Source: Leptospira fainei serovar Hurstbridge str. BUT 6
GTDB lineage: Bacteria; Spirochaetota; Leptospiria; Leptospirales; Leptospiraceae
Reading direction: 5' to 3'
DNA length: 64,000 nucleotides
Assembly: GCF_000306235.2 (NCBI RefSeq)
Contig: NZ_AKWZ02000010.1
Span: 1 to 64,000, forward strand
Each line of letters opens with the position of its first letter. Position 1 is the stretch's first letter. The notes under the pieces were generated by a model. The model was not told the DNA's origin, made no database searches, and saw nothing but the letters and a program-made list of their open reading frames with translations. This document shows positions 27,777 to 39,421 of the stretch, one piece after another. A program made the position numbers and the translations under genes.

Positions 27777-29330
27777 ATGGTCCGGGCAAACACCCTCGCT
27801 GCCATCGATCTTGGCACAAACTCCTTTCATATGATCGTGGTCCGGGTCCGTGAAAACGGCACCTTCGAAGCCCTGACCAGAGAAAAAGAAAATGTCCGTT
27901 TAGGAAGCGGTTTGGAAGAAGGCGGCGAAATCGACCCGCCTGCATTTCGGCGTGCCATCGAATGTTTAAAACGCTTCAAGATCATTGCCGAAAACTCCAA
28001 AGCCGAAATCCGTGCCGTAGCCACTTCCGCATTGAGGGAAGCCTCCAATCGGACCGCCTTTCAGGAAGCCGCCTGGAAAGAGGCAGGAATCCGAATCGAT
28101 GTGATTAGCGGATATGAGGAAGCACGCTTAATTTACTTCGGAGTTTTGCAAGGACTGCCGGTTTTCGACAAAAAGATACTGATGATCGACATCGGCGGCG
28201 GAAGTACGGAGATACTAGTCGGTTACCGGGGAGACATCCTTTTTTCAAAGAGCTTTAAATTAGGCGCGATCCGGCTTACCGAGAAATTCCTGAAATCGGA
28301 TCCCCTCTCCTCTTCCGAAATAAGGAAGTGTAAATTGTATATCGAGGAGATGATTCTTCCGTTTCGTAAAGTGCTGAGGGACCTCCATCCGGAAGTGATC
28401 ATCGGTTCTTCAGGGACCGTTCAGGCGGTCGCAGGAATCATTCGCTCCTTTGACGGGGAACAGGAAGAACGCCCTCTAAATCATTTTAGATTTTCCTCCG
28501 GAGAATTCCGAAAAGCCAAGAATCTGGTATTAGAGGCTGATTCTTCTAAAAAAAGGGCAAAGTTGCCGGGACTCGATTCTAAACGTTCGGATATTATCGT
28601 GGGTGGGATCCTGATTTTGGAAGAGCTATTTCAACAATTGGATCTTCCGAATTTGATCGTCTCGGAGTTAGCGCTTCGGGAAGGAATCATTTACGACACG
28701 ATTCGGAAATGGGAGCATTTCCAGGACGATGAACATTCCCGGCATTTGGACGATATTCGGCAAAAATCCGTTCATAATCTCTTGGTTTCCTTTACTAGGG
28801 ACGAGGTATACGCCAGACATGTCGCCAAACTCGCGCTGGATTTATTCGATCAGTTAAAATCCGTTCATAATCTTGGAAACGAGGAACGAGAATTGCTGGA
28901 GGCCGCTGCTCTGTTGCACGAAGTCGGATTGTTTATCTCGCATTCGGCATATCATAAACATAGCTATTATTTGATCCGAAACTCCGAAGCTATGCTAGGA
29001 TTTACCTGGGGAGAAATTGAAATCATCGCCTTGACCGCAAGATATCACAGGAAAAGCGGCCCGAAAGTGAAACATAGGGAATTCCAACGCTTGGGATATC
29101 GAGAGCAAGAGGTCGTCTTAAAACTTTCAGGTATCCTGAGAATTGCGAGCGCTTGCAATCGAAATCGGCAAGGCTTGATCAAATCGATCAAGTGCCAATC
29201 GCGAAAAAATCAGGTAATCTTTACCTTAAATGCAAAAGCAGGATATGACAAAAGTTTGGAGCTTTGGGCCTGCGAAGAACAAGCCGAAGCATTCGAGTCG
29301 GCGTATGGACTTGTTCCTTTATTTCAATGA
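27777..29330 (+). CDS. Ppx/GppA exopolyphosphatase / pppGpp phosphatase
   Basis: This 517-residue ASKHA-fold enzyme opens with the phosphate-1 motif [18 protein letters not shown], followed by catalytic-region features ([36 protein letters not shown]). The C-terminal half carries an HD-type helical domain ([24 protein letters not shown]), as in the long Ppx/GppA proteins. It would hydrolyse polyphosphate or the 5' phosphate of pppGpp. Sequence alone does not tell which. It is divergent from mreB, and the ATG lacks a strong ribosome binding site. Confidence 0.92.
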   Translation: MVRANTLAAIDLGTNSFHMIVVRVRENGTFEALTREKENVRLGSGLEEGGEIDPPAFRRAIECLKRFKIIAENSKAEIRAVATSALREASNRTAFQEAAWKEAGIRIDVISGYEEARLIYFGVLQGLPVFDKKILMIDIGGGSTEILVGYRGDILFSKSFKLGAIRLTEKFLKSDPLSSSEIRKCKLYIEEMILPFRKVLRDLHPEVIIGSSGTVQAVAGIIRSFDGEQEERPLNHFRFSSGEFRKAKNLVLEADSSKKRAKLPGLDSKRSDIIVGGILILEELFQQLDLPNLIVSELALREGIIYDTIRKWEHFQDDEHSRHLDDIRQKSVHNLLVSFTRDEVYARHVAKLALDLFDQLKSVHNLGNEERELLEAAALLHEVGLFISHSAYHKHSYYLIRNSEAMLGFTWGEIEIIALTARYHRKSGPKVKHREFQRLGYREQEVVLKLSGILRIASACNRNRQGLIKSIKCQSRKNQVIFTLNAKAGYDKSLELWACEEQAEAFESAYGLVPLFQ

Positions 29331-29409
29331 GAATCCGATTCCAAACCGTCACTTGGCTTCTACCAAAAAACTCTCCGATCCGCTAGGTTTCGGAACGTTC
29401 GCCCGTTTT

Positions 29410-29535
29410 TTATATTAGAAATTTCGAAAGTCGAACCGCCTTTGGATGATCGGGAGCAAGCATCGAAACGTCGGACAGAAGTTGGAGCGCGCGTTCGATT
29501 TTTCCATCGCATCTACATTTACAAAAAAATTTAAA
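29410..29535 (-). pseudogene. remnant of a TPR-repeat protein gene (C-terminal end)
   Basis: A minus-strand frame open from a TAG at about 29536 to a TAA at 29410-29412 encodes about 41 residues with no usable start. It contains GKIERALQLLSDVSMLAPDH followed by PKAVRLSKFLI, which has the spacing of a tetratricopeptide helix pair ending a protein. Upstream the frame is closed, so this looks like the surviving tail of a decayed gene. It lies between the convergent phosphatase gene and the small hypothetical gene. Chance resemblance is possible with so short a piece. Confidence 0.4.
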
Positions 29536-29612
29536 CTACGATGAAAATTCCATGAAAGACGGAGAGAGACATAGCGATGCGAATAATTAAAAATCCAGCT
29601 CTCGGAAGAACA

Positions 29613-30029
29613 TCAAACGGATGGCGGTTGGGCGGGAACCTGATCGACCCAAAGAGGTCGACTCCCGACGATATCTCCGCCGATACGTAAAAGTAAAATA
29701 TACCGACCTTCTCTTGGGAAAACCGCATGCGGAATCGGGATCCCGATTTCGACAGGCTCCGCGCCGTTATTAACTCGAATGGTACCTCCTACGCCCATTA
29801 TTTTCTCGCTCGTATCCGCAAATTCAAGTTCGAGAGTAAATTCATGGTCGCCCGGAGTTAGATTCGTGACGCATATATAAATTCCCCAAGGCGGGAAAAC
29901 GACCGGGAATTGCTGCGCAAAGAATTTGGTAAATGTTCCGATAATTCCCCGTTTGCCGTTATCTTCGGTTATCACTCGATCCGCAAAGAGAAGAGCCAGA
30001 AGTACAGGTTCGCTTGCATTTGCATTCAT
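29613..30029 (-). CDS. hypothetical protein, DUF6941-like
   Basis: This 138-residue protein has no signal peptide and is probably a beta-sandwich: LLALLFADRVITEDNGKRGI, then FPVVFPPWGIYICVTNLTPG, EFTLELEFAD and a closing strand. The pattern of a name-like opening (ADRVI.E..GK) and alternating strands resembles the DUF6941 family of phage- and plasmid-neutral small proteins. I give that by eye. It ends in proline-rich QVPAQPPSV. It is transcribed away from the sucA terminator region, and no functional partner is visible. Confidence 0.65.
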   Translation of the reverse strand: MNANASEPVLLALLFADRVITEDNGKRGIIGTFTKFFAQQFPVVFPPWGIYICVTNLTPGDHEFTLELEFADTSEKIMGVGGTIRVNNGAEPVEIGIPIPHAVFPREGRYILLLRIGGDIVGSRPLWVDQVPAQPPSV

Positions 30030-30114
30030 AGTATTAACGGTTACCTAGCGCCCGCTTATCAAATGAGCGAAACATAATATTCGCAGACGAAGTTTTAAAG
30101 ATAAAATTCTATTA

Positions 30115-30148
30115 AAAAACCGAAGGCCTCCGAAAGATTCGGAGGCCT
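30115..30148 (-). terminator. rho-independent terminator of the sucB-lpd-sucA operon
   Basis: AGGCCTCCGAA (30124-30134) pairs perfectly with TTCGGAGGCCT (30138-30148) around a 3-base loop, 10 bases after the sucA stop. On the minus strand it is followed by CGGTTTTTT. Confidence 0.9.
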
Positions 30149-30157
30149 AACTTGTTT

Positions 30158-32941
30158 TTAGTAAAGAAACGCATCCTGAACAAGTTGATCCTGTTCTTGA
30201 AGATGGACTTTCATGTGACCGGCTGCAGGACTTGGAGATTCTTTTCGGCCTGCATATTTCAATCGAGAGGACGAAGGAAGGAGTTCTTCCAAACGATCCC
30301 TTATGAAAAACCATGCACCTTGATTCTTAGGTTCTTCCTGGCACCATACGAACGTTTTCGCGTTCTTATAAGTTCTTAAAATCGCCTCGATTTCCTTATT
30401 CGGAAACGGGTACATTTGTTCCACGCGAATTAATGCCGTATTTTGAACTTTATTTTCTTCGCGATATTTTAATAAATCGTAATAAACTTTTCCGAAACTG
30501 AACACGACTTTTTCGACTTTATCCGGCTTTAAATCGCCAGAGTCAGGCAGAACTTCTTTGAAAGCTCCTTTTAGCAGATCTTCGATAGGAGATAAGGCTC
30601 CCGGAAAACGCAAGAGCGATTTCGGCGTAAAGATGATCAAAGGTTTACGGAAATTTCTCAGCATCTGCCGTCTGAGCAAATGGAAGTATTGCGCCGCATT
30701 CGTACAATTCGCGATCTGCATATTATTGTCGGCAGAAAGTTGTAGGAATCTCTCAATACGGCCGGAGCTGTGTTCAGGCCCCTGCCCTTCGTATCCGTGC
30801 GGTAGCAATATGGTTAAACCGGATAACCTTTGCCATTTTACTTCGGAGCTTGAAAGGAATTGATCGAAGATCACCTGAGTATTATTGGCAAAGTCCCCGA
30901 ACTGTGCTTCCCAAATAACCAATGCATTCGGATCCGACAGCGAGTAGCCGTATTCAAATCCCAGAACGGAAAATTCTGAAAGCGATGAATTCACGATCTC
31001 GGCCTTAGCCTGCTTGTCGGAAATGTGATTCAACCCCACGTATTTTTCGCCGGAATTGATATCGACTAGAACCGCATGGCGATGCGAGAAAGTACCTCTC
31101 TGGCTGTCCTGACCTGAAAGCCTGATTCTAAAACCGTTTTCCAGAATCGAACCGAAAGAAAGCGCCTCTGCCATTCCCCAATCCAGGGGATTTTTTCCTT
31201 CAGCCATTTCCGTTCTACTTTGAAGTAGTTTAACTAATTTCGGATTGGGAGTAAATCCTTCAGGAACGGTCGTAATCGCATGAACGATTCGATTCATCTG
31301 CTCCGCAAGAACGGAAGTAGCGGTTCCACTATCCAAAGGATCCTTGGAGTAACGGGCCCAAACTCCGCGCATCGTATCGACCTTCATCTTGATGTCCTGC
31401 TCTTTAGCTCTTTGGAAGGAATCTTCCAAACCTTGCTGAGAGCCGTTCTTAATGAAATCGACTTCGTCTTTAGTTATATCCCCATCCGCCAGTAATTTCT
31501 TTTCATACAGTTGGGCGGTTGGAAGATGGCTTTTGATCACCGCATACATTTTCGGCTGGGTGAATGCAGGTTCGTCGGTTTCATTATGTCCAAGCCGGCG
31601 ATAGCATATTAAATCGATGATAAAATCCTTTTTAAACTTCTGGCGGTATTCCATCCCGAGTTTAGTGACTCGGTAAACCGCTTCCGGATCATCACCGTTG
31701 ACGTGAACGATCGGGATCTGATACCCTTTTGCCAAGTCGGTAGCGTATAACGTCGATCTCGATTCGTTCGGCAGTGTAGTAAAGCCGATCTGGTTATTGA
31801 TTACGATATGAAACGTTCCACCGGTGGTATAACCTTCCAAATTCATTAAGTTAATGGTCTCTGCCACCACGCCTTGCCCCGCAAAAGCAGCGTCTCCGTG
31901 GATAGTCACCGGCATATACTTAGAACGATCAGTATCGTCGTACTGCTCCTGACGGGCGCGAACCGATCCGGTTACGACCGGATTTACTGCTTCCAAATGG
32001 CTCGGGTTAAAAGCTAAAGATAGCTTTACTTCCTTACCTGCAGTGGTCATTTTACTGTTGGAATAACCTAAGTGGTATTTTACGTCGGCGTAGCTAACCG
32101 CGCCTTTTTCCGCCTTCTCTTCGAATTCGGCAAAAACCAAGGAAGCCGGTTTTTCAATTACATTAACAAGTACGTTTAAACGACCTCTATGAGCCATACC
32201 GATAACGAGCCCGTCCATTTTAAAATGACCGGCCTCCTCAACGATCGTATCTAGCATAGGAATCATGCTTTCTCCTCCCTCTAAGGAGAAGCGCTTTTTA
32301 CCTACGTATTTTTTAGCGAGAAAGGTTTCGAAGTGATCGGCTTGGAAAAGTTTTTCAAAGAGGCGGAGACGGATACTTTTAGATAGGGGAGCATGGAAAT
32401 CGACGGATTCGACTTGTTTTTGCAACCATTCTCGCTCTTCGTCGTTTACAAGATAATATTGTTCATACCCGATGGTACTACAATAGGTCTTTTCGAACCA
32501 GTCGATGACGTCTCTAAGCTTTGCCCTTCCAAGACTTGCATTATTGGTGTCGACGACCGTATCCAAGTCCGCCTGGGTTAAGTTCCCCAGTTTAGCGTCT
32601 ATGAACTTGCGGTTCGGTTTAGAAATTCCTAATGGATCTAAATCGGCTGCGAGGTGCCCCTGCCTTCTATAGGCGTTAAGAAGGTTAATGATACCCATTT
32701 CACGAAAAGTACCCGCCTGGGCGTCCGTAAACGAAGTCGCCACGGCTCCTTTTCCGTTTCCATTACCGTTCGTAGCTCCATTCGTTCCGTTACCCGAATA
32801 TACTCCGTTGGTCTCAACTTCTTGGAAAAAAAGCGCCCATTCCTTGTCCAAAGACTGCGGATCTTTCTTAAACTTTTCGTAAAGTTCTTCCAGGAGAACT
32901 CCGTTCTCTCCGTATAATGCCATTAATTGTTCGATTTTCAT
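30158..32941 (-). CDS. sucA: 2-oxoglutarate dehydrogenase E1 component
   Basis: This 927-residue thiamine-diphosphate enzyme decarboxylates 2-oxoglutarate and passes the succinyl group to the E2 lipoyl arm. The N-terminal E2-binding helix ([21 protein letters not shown]) is present. So are [11 protein letters not shown], the ThDP-binding segment ([13 protein letters not shown]), the pyrimidine-domain block ([15 protein letters not shown]) and [17 protein letters not shown] flexible Asn-Gly-rich stretch sits at about 50-70. It is the last gene of a minus-strand operon and is followed by a strong terminator. Confidence 0.96.
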   Translation of the reverse strand: MKIEQLMALYGENGVLLEELYEKFKKDPQSLDKEWALFFQEVETNGVYSGNGTNGATNGNGNGKGAVATSFTDAQAGTFREMGIINLLNAYRRQGHLAADLDPLGISKPNRKFIDAKLGNLTQADLDTVVDTNNASLGRAKLRDVIDWFEKTYCSTIGYEQYYLVNDEEREWLQKQVESVDFHAPLSKSIRLRLFEKLFQADHFETFLAKKYVGKKRFSLEGGESMIPMLDTIVEEAGHFKMDGLVIGMAHRGRLNVLVNVIEKPASLVFAEFEEKAEKGAVSYADVKYHLGYSNSKMTTAGKEVKLSLAFNPSHLEAVNPVVTGSVRARQEQYDDTDRSKYMPVTIHGDAAFAGQGVVAETINLMNLEGYTTGGTFHIVINNQIGFTTLPNESRSTLYATDLAKGYQIPIVHVNGDDPEAVYRVTKLGMEYRQKFKKDFIIDLICYRRLGHNETDEPAFTQPKMYAVIKSHLPTAQLYEKKLLADGDITKDEVDFIKNGSQQGLEDSFQRAKEQDIKMKVDTMRGVWARYSKDPLDSGTATSVLAEQMNRIVHAITTVPEGFTPNPKLVKLLQSRTEMAEGKNPLDWGMAEALSFGSILENGFRIRLSGQDSQRGTFSHRHAVLVDINSGEKYVGLNHISDKQAKAEIVNSSLSEFSVLGFEYGYSLSDPNALVIWEAQFGDFANNTQVIFDQFLSSSEVKWQRLSGLTILLPHGYEGQGPEHSSGRIERFLQLSADNNMQIANCTNAAQYFHLLRRQMLRNFRKPLIIFTPKSLLRFPGALSPIEDLLKGAFKEVLPDSGDLKPDKVEKVVFSFGKVYYDLLKYREENKVQNTALIRVEQMYPFPNKEIEAILRTYKNAKTFVWCQEEPKNQGAWFFIRDRLEELLPSSSRLKYAGRKESPSPAAGHMKVHLQEQDQLVQDAFLY

Positions 32942-32953
32942 AATGAAAACTCC

Positions 32954-34357
32954 CTATGCGTGAATCGCCCACTTATCGACGGCCATGGCCGCCTCTTTTA
33001 CAACTTCAGATAAGGTAGGATGTGCATGAAACGATCTTGCAATATCTTCGGCTGAAGCGCCGAATTCCACTGCGACCGCTAATTCGGCGATCATGTCCGA
33101 GGCTCTAGGCCCGAAGACAAAAGCTCCCAAAATCTTATCCGTTTTTTTATCCGCCAATATCTTGACTTGGCCTTCCGCCTCGTTCATCGCTTTTGCTCTT
33201 GCATTCGGCTTAAATAAAGACTTTCCGGTTTTGTATTCGACACCTGCAGCCTTGAGTTCCTCTTCTCCCTTTCCGACCCAAGCCAATTCCGGCCAAGTAT
33301 ACATTATGGAGGGAACGGCAAAATAATTCACGTGGCCGGATTGACCGGCGATTAATTCCGCCAGGGCGACTCCTTCTTCCTCGGCCTTATGCGCCAACAT
33401 CGGACCGTCGATCACATCGCCAATTGCATAGATACCGGGAATGTTCGTCCGGAAATGGGAATCCACTTTAATGCGTTTCCTTTCGGTCAATTGGACCCCG
33501 GCGTCCTCTAATCCGATCCCCTCGATATACGGCCGGCGTCCGATCGCAACTAAAACAACATCCGCGTCCAGCTCGGATTCTTTTCCGTCAGGTGCAGCAA
33601 TTTTAACTTTCACGCCGCTTTTACTTGAGGCGGCGCCTAAGACTTTATGCTCGAATAAGAAGTTAAATCCCTGACCTTCCAAACTTCTCTGAAGTAGGTT
33701 CCCGAAGGATTTATCCACATTGGTTAATAAACCTGGTAGCAATTCGACTACGGTAACTTCCGAACCTAAACGTTGCCAAACGGATCCTAATTCGAGTCCG
33801 ATAACTCCGGCGCCTATGATAACCAGCTTTTTCGGGATTACTCGCAGATTGATCGCGTGATCCGAAGTAATGATGGTTTTTCCGTCCACAGGAAGACTTG
33901 GAATGTCGATGGGAACGGATCCTGTCGCCAATACGATATGCTTTGCGGATAGGATTTCCTGTTTTCCGTCGGCAAGAGAAACTTCTACTTTTCCTCCACC
34001 CAATAATTTACCGAAGCCTTCGTAACGAATGATCTTATTCTTTTTCATCAAGTAGTCCACGCCGTCGGTGACTTCCTTAACGATCCCATTTTTACGTTCC
34101 ATCAACTTATTAAGATCGAGTGTAACCTTACCGACTCCGATTCCATGATCCTGGGTTTTATGGAGAACCTTATGGTATTCTTCCGAAGAGTCCAATAATG
34201 CTTTAGAAGGAATACATCCCACGTTTAGGCAGGTTCCTCCTAGGGTTTTTCTTTTCTCGATGATTCCGGTTTTTAAGCCCAGTTGCGCCGCCCGGATCGC
34301 GTTTACATAACCGCCGGGTCCCGAACCGATAACTAGTACGTCGAATTCTTCCGCCAT
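32954..34357 (-). CDS. lpdA: dihydrolipoyl dehydrogenase (E3)
   Basis: This 467-residue FAD enzyme reoxidises the dihydrolipoyl group with NAD+. Features are the N-terminal FAD motif ([19 protein letters not shown]), the redox disulfide [13 protein letters not shown], the NAD-binding [17 protein letters not shown], and the C-terminal interface with HAHPTLSE supplying the catalytic histidine. It lies 12 bases from sucA and 13 from sucB, so it is the dedicated E3 of the 2-oxoglutarate dehydrogenase complex. Confidence 0.96.
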   Translation of the reverse strand: MAEEFDVLVIGSGPGGYVNAIRAAQLGLKTGIIEKRKTLGGTCLNVGCIPSKALLDSSEEYHKVLHKTQDHGIGVGKVTLDLNKLMERKNGIVKEVTDGVDYLMKKNKIIRYEGFGKLLGGGKVEVSLADGKQEILSAKHIVLATGSVPIDIPSLPVDGKTIITSDHAINLRVIPKKLVIIGAGVIGLELGSVWQRLGSEVTVVELLPGLLTNVDKSFGNLLQRSLEGQGFNFLFEHKVLGAASSKSGVKVKIAAPDGKESELDADVVLVAIGRRPYIEGIGLEDAGVQLTERKRIKVDSHFRTNIPGIYAIGDVIDGPMLAHKAEEEGVALAELIAGQSGHVNYFAVPSIMYTWPELAWVGKGEEELKAAGVEYKTGKSLFKPNARAKAMNEAEGQVKILADKKTDKILGAFVFGPRASDMIAELAVAVEFGASAEDIARSFHAHPTLSEVVKEAAMAVDKWAIHA

Positions 34358-34370
34358 TTCTATCGATTCC

Positions 34371-35618
34371 CTATACTTCCAGAAGGAGTCGAGTGGGATC
34401 CTCGATCGCTTCTTTTACTTTAACCAGGAAAGTCACCGCTTCTTTGCCGTCCACAATCCTGTGATCGTAAGAAAGAGCCAAATACATCATCGGGCGAATC
34501 ACAATCTGGTCGTTAACCACGACGGCCCGTTTTACAATATTATGAAGCCCTAAAATTCCGCTTTGGGGCGGGTTCAAGATCGGAGTCGACATCATCGATC
34601 CGTAGATTCCTCCGTTCGAAATCGTAAATGTTCCCCCTTCCATTTCGGAAAGTTCGATTTTCCCGTCTTTTACCTTATTGGCAAGGCGGGCGATTTCGGA
34701 TTCGATCTGTGCAAAACTCAGCAGATCCGCATCTCTAACGATCGGAACAACGAGGCCTTTTGGTCCTCCGACGGCGACTCCGATATCGTAATAATTCTTA
34801 TAAACGGTGTCGGTTCCTCGTATTTCAGCGTTGATAGCCGGAATAATTTTCAAGGCGCCTATGACGGCCTTCGTGAAGAAACTCATAAAACCTAATCCGA
34901 TATTATGAGTATCCTTGAACTTATCCTTATATTTATTTCTAAGATCCATCACCGCACTCATGTCCACTTCGTTAAACGTGGTAAGATGCGCCGCATTATG
35001 TTGTGCGGAAACCAAACGATTTGCGATCGTCTGGCGAAGCTTGGTCATAGGAACAACGTTCTCGCGAGGTAAATTCCCTCTACTTGCAGCCGGAATCGCT
35101 TTAGGAATCTCTTTTGCAGGAGAAGATTGAACCGGAGCAGTCACTGTCGCGTTAGTCGCCTTACTAGCGACTGCAGTCAACACATCCTCTTTCGTAATTT
35201 GCCCGTTTTTTCCCGTACCGCGAATCGAAGCCGGGTTCAAACCGTTATCATCGATCAACTTTCTGACGGCCGGTGGAAGCGTTTCGTTAACGGTTCCGGT
35301 ATTACTTGTTATCGGTGCTGAAGTTGTTTTGGCTGTTTCTGGAGAAGAGGAGGAGGGGGAAGGAGAGCTTGAGGCAGAGGCGGTTGGGTCGATGAGTCCG
35401 ATGACTTCTTTGATTTTAACCGTTTCCCCGGGCTTTTTATTTATCTTCTGGAGGACTCCCGCCGACGGGGCCGGGACTTCCATGGTCACCTTATCGGTTT
35501 CCAGTTCTACGAGGACTTCATCCTGTTCTACTCGTTCGCCTTCTTTTTTAACCCAATTTGCTATGGTAGCTTCCGTAATGGATTCGCCCATTTCGGGAAC
35601 CTTGATCTCTATCGACAT
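34371..35618 (-). CDS. sucB: 2-oxoglutarate dehydrogenase E2, dihydrolipoyl succinyltransferase
   Basis: The predicted protein has 415 residues from the ATG at 35618. It has one lipoyl domain ([14 protein letters not shown], with lipoylated lysine in [13 protein letters not shown]) and a Ser/Pro/Ala/Thr-rich linker. A peripheral-subunit-binding domain follows ([19 protein letters not shown]). The C-terminal catalytic acyltransferase ends with [14 protein letters not shown], whose HxxxDG holds the catalytic histidine. The frame runs to 35672, but [11 protein letters not shown] is the normal E2 start and is preceded by AGGA. It leads the sucB-lpd-sucA operon, perhaps after a small upstream gene. 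Confidence 0.96.
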   Translation of the reverse strand: MSIEIKVPEMGESITEATIANWVKKEGERVEQDEVLVELETDKVTMEVPAPSAGVLQKINKKPGETVKIKEVIGLIDPTASASSSPSPSSSSPETAKTTSAPITSNTGTVNETLPPAVRKLIDDNGLNPASIRGTGKNGQITKEDVLTAVASKATNATVTAPVQSSPAKEIPKAIPAASRGNLPRENVVPMTKLRQTIANRLVSAQHNAAHLTTFNEVDMSAVMDLRNKYKDKFKDTHNIGLGFMSFFTKAVIGALKIIPAINAEIRGTDTVYKNYYDIGVAVGGPKGLVVPIVRDADLLSFAQIESEIARLANKVKDGKIELSEMEGGTFTISNGGIYGSMMSTPILNPPQSGILGLHNIVKRAVVVNDQIVIRPMMYLALSYDHRIVDGKEAVTFLVKVKEAIEDPTRLLLEV

Positions 35619-35637
35619 CTTGATCCTGCGGAGGCAG

Positions 35638-35790
35638 TTATCCGTCCCATTCTGAGACCGCCTCCATTTCACTTTCCGTAAGCCGAAAAATTCTGTAAAG
35701 CGGTTCTTGGCAAAACTGTGTTTTGATGAAAATAACCTTCTTCCTATTCAATTCGACGGTAAAATATCGACTGGCAAAGACGATTTCCAT
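35638..35790 (-). CDS. small hypothetical protein upstream of sucB
   Basis: This short frame of 50 residues from the ATG at 35790 (75 if started at 35865) ends 20 bases before the sucB start. Its composition looks protein-like ([19 protein letters not shown], then [16 protein letters not shown]), with alternating hydrophobic strands and an acidic tail. The ribosome binding site is weak. It may be the first gene of the sucB operon or a leader peptide. It could also be chance. Confidence 0.4.
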   Translation of the reverse strand: MEIVFASRYFTVELNRKKVIFIKTQFCQEPLYRIFRLTESEMEAVSEWDG

Positions 35791-35910
35791 CAACTCGGGG
35801 CCTCGATTGGAAAAAAATTCCAATCGTAGGAAAATCGAACTATGGCAAAGAATAAGCGAACTCAATCTCGATCGAGCTTAAACTAGTGAAAATCGATCGC
35901 TTGAGTCCCT

Positions 35911-38370
35911 TTAGTCCGTTTTAGGTTTAAATTTCCTCTCGGTTTTTCCGATCTCTTCGTCGCTGATCTGATATTCTTGTTGTAAGAATTCGCGGAAATC
36001 TATCGATCTATGATGATCGCGATCCCCATCGCATTGTCGATTTCCTTGTACGGACTTCGTTACGCCGGCGACAGTAATCGGTTTCAAGCTTAAATTTTGC
36101 GTCATCGGACAAACTCCCGGTTTCGGAGTCAGTCCGTTATAAGCGCAGGTTCCCCCACCCTGAACTTCGTCCGGAGGAGGATCTTCCCCGTGTTCGTTTC
36201 CAAAAAGAGGATACCCTTGCCCGCCATAGAATCGATTGTACATTCTACCCCAGATAGGAACGGCCAGAACCGATGCGGCTTGTCCTCTTCCTAACGAAAT
36301 CGAGCTTTTATCAAAGCCCATCCAAATCACTGTAGTAAGCTTCGGATCGAATCCGCAATACCAGGCGTTGGTAAACGAAGAAGTCGATCCCGTTTTACCT
36401 GCGGCAAAACCTTTATAATTTCCTTTTTCCGGATTTCTTAGTCCGTCGGTGGCCGTTCCTGCCATTGCGACCATCATCAACATTCTGCGCAGAATATAGG
36501 AAGTCCCTTCGCTAATTACTTGAATGGATCCGTCTTCCCGTTCCCTCTCCAACTCTTGTCGAACTTTCTCTTCTTCGTTGTAAATTACGTTTCCGGATTG
36601 ATCGATCACGTACCGGACTGCGAAGGGAATTACGTTCCTGCCTTTGTTTGCGATAATCGAATACCCGATTGCCATCTCGTAAGGAGTCAATTCCGCGATT
36701 CCGAGCGCAAGCGCGGGACTGGAAGGAAAACGACTCTTATCAGCTTTTGTTAAACGAGATGCAAAATCTATGACTGCATCGGCGCCTGTTCTCAGGAGAA
36801 CCTGCACGGACACGATGTTAAGTGAGAGCGATAGAGCCCTTGAGAGTGGGACCATCCCTTGGAAATCTCCGTCAAAATCCTGAGGAGACCAGCCTTCTCC
36901 CTCTTCCGTCAAAGTCGTTAGAGGAGCGTCCATGATTCCGGTTCCGGAACCCACTACCCTCTCGGCAATCGCAGCGCCATAAACGAAAGGTTTAAACGAA
37001 GAGCCCGTTTGTCGTCGAGCCTGCACTGCGCGGTTAAATTGATTCTTGGGCGTGAATTCGTACCCGCCGACCATAGTTTGTATATAGCCGTTCGTATGAT
37101 CGATCGTAATCGCAGCGCCTTCGACGTGGAGATTCTTTCCGAATATTGCGGATCGCTTTTGGAATTCCGTAAAGGAAGCGGATTCGTTATCGGCTTCGGG
37201 TGTAAGGAGAGTCAGCAAATCTGCGGCGTCAATCAGCTCCTTTTCCAGCGCCACTCGGAAGTTCGCCTTGTCGTCCAATTTACTTACGAAGGGAACTCCT
37301 ACCGGAAAAACGGAACCTAAAAGTCCGTACAGTCCGACAAGCCCCCGATCGGCCCCGCCGGCGTAATTCACCGTTACCCCGGAAACGAGGTCATCGTGTT
37401 TTTTTAACGCCCTACGAAGTTCTTCCTGGGCGATTTCTTGTTTTCGGACATCCAGCGTCGTATAAATTTTTAGACCGCCGTTATAAAGCCGATCTTCCCC
37501 CAATACCTTTAATAATTTCTGTCTTACGAATTCCGTAAAATGCGGAGCTCGATTCAATTTGGTTCCCCAAGTCGACTGGGATGGAGATTGTGTGATTACG
37601 ACAGGCCAGTATTTTTCCCAAAATTCGTCGTGAATGAACTGAACCTTATCGGTAGGAATAAATCCTTGGCCCGCCATTAATTTCAGAACTTCCAAATGGG
37701 CGCGTTTAGCCGCGGCAGGATTCTTGTAAGGAGAATAGTCGACAGGGGCCTTGGGTAATCGCGCCAGCAGGGCCGCTTCGGCTACGTCTAAATCCGTTAC
37801 GTCCTTATGGAAATAAACGTCTGCTGCCGACGCCAAACCGGTAGTTCCATGCCCTAAATAGATTAAGTTAAAATAAATTTCTAGGATTTCTTCCTTGGAA
37901 TATTCCTGCTCGATCTGTAGAGTAAAGAGGGCTTCCACGAACTTACGGATAAACGATCGCTTTCTGTTCTGCAGAACCGTCTTTGCGAGCTGCTGGGTTA
38001 AGGTGGAGCCGCCTTGCTTGATTCTTCCTGAAAGTACGTTCACAATAGCGGCACGGCTAATCGCCATGAAGTCGATGCCGAAGTGATTAAAGAAGTTGTT
38101 ATCTTCTACGGATAAGAAAGCCTGCACGACATGAGGAGGAATATCTTGGTATTTGAGTAGCTGCTGTTTATGACGATACAGTTCTGCGAATACGATTCCG
38201 TTATTATCATAAAGACGGGTTGGAGTCGTCGGTTGATAAGAAGCGAGCATTGCAAGCTCACCCCCCTCGTCCACTTCCGAAAGTATATAGCCGAAAAACA
38301 ATCCGCCTGCTAAAGCGATCCCGAGCAGGATTTTGGTCGTCCGATGGATTCCGTCGCTAAAAATAGTCAT
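35911..38370 (-). CDS. mrcA: penicillin-binding protein 1A (bifunctional)
   Basis: This 819-residue class A penicillin-binding protein has an N-terminal membrane anchor, then a family 51 glycosyltransferase with the catalytic glutamate in [14 protein letters not shown] and [12 protein letters not shown]. An OB-like insert is followed by a transpeptidase domain with SSFK in [14 protein letters not shown]-type motif (SLSLN) and KTGSTSSF. It polymerises and cross-links peptidoglycan. The extreme C-terminus adds cysteines and a degenerate EF-hand-like loop ([12 protein letters not shown], about 783-794). The ATG overlaps the stop of the upstream MBL-hydrolase gene by four bases. Confidence 0.95.
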   Translation of the reverse strand: MTIFSDGIHRTTKILLGIALAGGLFFGYILSEVDEGGELAMLASYQPTTPTRLYDNNGIVFAELYRHKQQLLKYQDIPPHVVQAFLSVEDNNFFNHFGIDFMAISRAAIVNVLSGRIKQGGSTLTQQLAKTVLQNRKRSFIRKFVEALFTLQIEQEYSKEEILEIYFNLIYLGHGTTGLASAADVYFHKDVTDLDVAEAALLARLPKAPVDYSPYKNPAAAKRAHLEVLKLMAGQGFIPTDKVQFIHDEFWEKYWPVVITQSPSQSTWGTKLNRAPHFTEFVRQKLLKVLGEDRLYNGGLKIYTTLDVRKQEIAQEELRRALKKHDDLVSGVTVNYAGGADRGLVGLYGLLGSVFPVGVPFVSKLDDKANFRVALEKELIDAADLLTLLTPEADNESASFTEFQKRSAIFGKNLHVEGAAITIDHTNGYIQTMVGGYEFTPKNQFNRAVQARRQTGSSFKPFVYGAAIAERVVGSGTGIMDAPLTTLTEEGEGWSPQDFDGDFQGMVPLSRALSLSLNIVSVQVLLRTGADAVIDFASRLTKADKSRFPSSPALALGIAELTPYEMAIGYSIIANKGRNVIPFAVRYVIDQSGNVIYNEEEKVRQELEREREDGSIQVISEGTSYILRRMLMMVAMAGTATDGLRNPEKGNYKGFAAGKTGSTSSFTNAWYCGFDPKLTTVIWMGFDKSSISLGRGQAASVLAVPIWGRMYNRFYGGQGYPLFGNEHGEDPPPDEVQGGGTCAYNGLTPKPGVCPMTQNLSLKPITVAGVTKSVQGNRQCDGDRDHHRSIDFREFLQQEYQISDEEIGKTERKFKPKTD

Positions 38371-39350
38371 ACGAGTTCGAATTTCATTCCTTCCCGAGCT
38401 AGGATAATGGATAGGTCCTTAGTACCAAGATTTTCAGCATGGGTTTTGGCGTCATCCAAGATGATGGCTAAAATTTCGTCGGAATACGCTGGTTCATGGT
38501 GAGTCAAGGCAAGAGTTTTAACTTCCCAATTCGACGCACAATTAACCGCCATCGTATAGGAAGTATGTCCCCAATCGAATTTTTGAAATGAATCATCCAG
38601 AGTGTATTGCGAGTCCAGGAGCAGCAAATCGGCTCCGAAGAAAAATGGTTTTTGCTGCGCTACCAGCGGCAAATCTTCTCCGGTATATTCCGCGTCCGTC
38701 GCAAAAACGAAGCTTTTTCCATTTTCAGTAAACTTGTAAGCAACGGATCCACCGGGGTGTTTGAGTGGAAGCCATTCGATCTTCATTCCTCCGATTTCAA
38801 TGGCTTCGTCGATTTTAAGATGATGGAAACTACATTGACCGGCAAATCGCTCGAACGATACGGGAAAAAATCTAGGCTCCTGCTGGTAATAAAGCCGATC
38901 TTCTAAATCTTTATTCGGGGAATAAAGAGTGAATCTGTTTCCAGGAATGTAAAAAGGTTTAAAGAAAGGGATTCCCTGAATATGGTCCCAATGAGTATGG
39001 GTGAAAAAAATGGACAATTCTCCGGTTCCCTTTCCGAACTCGCCTTGAATGAGTTCATCCCCGAGCACCCTTACTCCGGTTCCCATATCTATCAAAACGG
39101 AATCACCCGAGGAAGAGCGGACCTTAATGCAAGTCGTATTCCCGCCTGTAACGGAAGTCAGGTAATCGGGTAAAGTTTCCATCCAAGTTTCGGGGGATGA
39201 AAACGCTTTGCCTTCGGAAGCTTCCGCCATCTTGAGAATCGTTAAAATCTTCTCCCTATATTCGGGGGTCCGCAAGGGGGAAGGGATCGATCCACGGACG
39301 CCGTACAGCTGAATTTCCACTCTAATAGGAACAGGTACCAAACCGGCCAC
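38367..39350 (-). CDS. metallo-beta-lactamase-fold hydrolase
   Basis: This 327-residue protein has an N-terminal [10 protein letters not shown] element found in a PhnP/RNase Z-like MBL group. The metal motif [13 protein letters not shown] and later ligands ([30 protein letters not shown]) follow. A phosphodiesterase or cyclic-nucleotide-type hydrolase is plausible from the fold, but no substrate is visible. There is no signal peptide. It starts with GTG, and its TGA overlaps the start of mrcA by four bases, so it is co-expressed with PBP1A. Confidence 0.82.
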   Translation of the reverse strand: MAGLVPVPIRVEIQLYGVRGSIPSPLRTPEYREKILTILKMAEASEGKAFSSPETWMETLPDYLTSVTGGNTTCIKVRSSSGDSVLIDMGTGVRVLGDELIQGEFGKGTGELSIFFTHTHWDHIQGIPFFKPFYIPGNRFTLYSPNKDLEDRLYYQQEPRFFPVSFERFAGQCSFHHLKIDEAIEIGGMKIEWLPLKHPGGSVAYKFTENGKSFVFATDAEYTGEDLPLVAQQKPFFFGADLLLLDSQYTLDDSFQKFDWGHTSYTMAVNCASNWEVKTLALTHHEPAYSDEILAIILDDAKTHAENLGTKDLSIILAREGMKFELV

Positions 39351-39421
39351 GGACTGTCAAAGGAAACAAAAATCGGGATTTAGGTTGTCTGCCGAACGGA
39401 TTTGAGAAAACTAGGAGGGGT

